Shown: one piece after another, positions 6,042 to 6,583 of the stretch | How the letters are laid out: every line of letters begins with the position of its first letter | Numbering within the stretch: the first letter of the stretch is position 1 | Origin: Dehalococcoidia bacterium | Lineage (GTDB): Bacteria; Chloroflexota; Dehalococcoidia; UBA2985 | Assembly: GCA_030740415.1 (NCBI GenBank) | Contig: JASLXI010000052.1 | Location: forward strand, 1 to 6,583 | Length of the DNA: 6,583 nucleotides | Direction of reading: 5' to 3' | Position numbers and translations under genes: made by a program | Notes under the pieces: generated by a model | What the model was told of the DNA's origin: nothing | Database searches by the model: none | What the model saw: the letters and a program-made list of their open reading frames with translations, nothing else

Positions 6042-6583
6042 CAAATACTCAGGGAAGTCGTCCTGGTGATAGCCGCCTATTTCGTCTAAACCATCGTCAA
6101 GAACTTGGTACACCCAGACCTCTCTACCAAGGGGTTCAAGGACGCATGGAACATCGTGAATCTGGAGCGAACCCCGGGTGTCTTCCATGATCGGTCCCTG
6201 CAGGCACAGCTGATGGATGACGCAAGGAGCGTAGTCCTCTTCTTCAACTGAGTCTATACCATCGGCTTCTGGCTCATCATGGGGGCCAGCGGCCTGTTGT
6301 TTTTCATAACGGACGGGGATACCTATTATAAGTTCCGTACCGTAATGCTCGTGAGCTTTGGGATGGCGGTGGTAATCTTTGACCTGTATCCTCTAACAGC
6401 ACTCAAGTTAATGGCTGGCTGTTGGGCTTTGTTGACACCTTCCAGATACTGGGACCATCACAGTCAGCACCAGTAGCGAGCTCATCTCTTATAACAAATA
6501 CGCGCCCATGCAAAGCATGCAGTTTGCATGGGCCCTTCTGGTATCCATGACATGGACCAGCCTTTCATACCTACCCGCAAGAG
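6042..6583 (+). pseudogene. Decayed PAP2-superfamily membrane phosphatase/phosphotransferase (Aur1/Ipt1-like), cut by right edge
   Basis: The homology, judged by eye, steps through three frames. Frame 3 runs from about 6042: QILREVVLVIAAYFV, stop TAA 6087-6089, then DAWNIVNLERTPGVF, LFFN, stop TGA 6249-6251, then VYTIGFWLIMGASGLLFF, TYYKFRTVMLVSFG and FDLYPLTALKLM. Frame 2 follows from about 6425: GFVDTFQILGPS. Frame 1 follows from 6493: NKYAPMQSMQFAWALLVSMTW. Intact relatives read roughly NWVY, YYRLRNALLLSG, LFPxAPPRLMP, GFVDT and NPYAAMPSLHFGWALL in the same order. Both stops are one base from Tyr and Trp codons expected there. Both shifts fit one-base losses. The PSLH catalytic motif has become QSMQ, so the essential His is gone. 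ATG 6010 with GGAG upstream may be the old start, which needs a further one-base shift. The intact neighbours argue against poor sequencing. The intact protein would be a multi-pass membrane enzyme acting on lipid phosphates. Confidence 0.8.
6504..6533. repeat. Perfect 11-bp inverted repeat in the PAP2 pseudogene active-site motif
   Basis: GCCCATGCAAA (6504-6514) and TTTGCATGGGC (6523-6533) are exact reverse complements around the 8-base spacer GCATGCAG, which itself contains the palindrome GCATGC. No T-run follows, so it is not a terminator. It covers exactly the degenerate catalytic segment APMQSMQFAWA. Confidence 0.85.

Noticed and set aside
5869..6069. 66-residue + frame starting near 5869
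   Set aside because: It has no recognisable family or clear Shine-Dalgarno. Its 3' end overlaps the PAP2 pseudogene in a different frame. Only the part from ATG 6010 might be a remnant of that gene's start.
6279..6476. 65-residue hydrophobic + ORF as an independent small membrane protein
   Set aside because: Its first ~45 residues are the middle of the PAP2-like fold and the tail is out-of-frame translation after the frameshift, so it is a pseudogene fragment.

Overview
The window looks like chromosomal DNA from a bacterium with central carbon genes adapted to low-oxygen life. All intact genes lie on the + strand, and the G+C content by eye is moderately high. ATA (Ile) and AGG/AGA (Arg) codons are frequent. 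The proteins most resemble those I associate with Chloroflexota, especially Dehalococcoidia-like lineages. That placement is inference from protein style, because no 16S rRNA or other marker gene is present.

Layout. Positions 1-890 hold the C-terminal ~295 residues of an acyl-CoA (propionyl-/methylmalonyl-CoA) carboxyltransferase cut by the window's left edge. A 164-base gap (891-1054) follows, holding a candidate 25-codon leader ORF whose TGA overlaps the next ATG. Positions 1055-3040 encode a 661-residue pyruvate/oxaloacetate carboxyltransferase with its own C-terminal biotin carrier domain (PycB/OadA type). Next come a 312-residue LDH-like malate dehydrogenase (3220-4158, with the start moved from 3211 on ribosome-binding-site grounds) and the alpha (4262-5107) and beta (5145-5705) subunits of a two-subunit class I iron-sulfur fumarase. 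The five genes have gaps of 37-179 bases and no convincing terminator between them, so one operon is likely.

How the genes work together. The first two genes supply the parts of a methylmalonyl-CoA:pyruvate transcarboxylase: a 12S-like acyl-CoA carboxyltransferase plus a 5S-like pyruvate carboxyltransferase fused to a 1.3S-like biotin carrier. No ATP-dependent biotin carboxylase is visible. The oxaloacetate made or used there is linked to malate by malate dehydrogenase and to fumarate by fumarase. This is the C4 arm of the methylmalonyl-CoA pathway of propionate formation or oxidation, and the gene set recalls the mmc cluster of syntrophic propionate oxidisers. The alternative is an anaplerotic pyruvate carboxylase plus a propionyl-CoA carboxylase sharing a biotin carboxylase encoded elsewhere.

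The right end (5706-6583) has no intact gene. From about 6042 to the window edge, three reading frames taken in turn spell a PAP2-superfamily membrane phosphatase/phosphotransferase of the Aur1/Ipt1-like kind. It is broken by two in-frame stops and at least two frameshifts, and its catalytic His is replaced by Gln. A perfect 11-bp inverted repeat lies exactly over that ruined active-site motif. No RNA gene, CRISPR array, insertion sequence or attachment site is visible.
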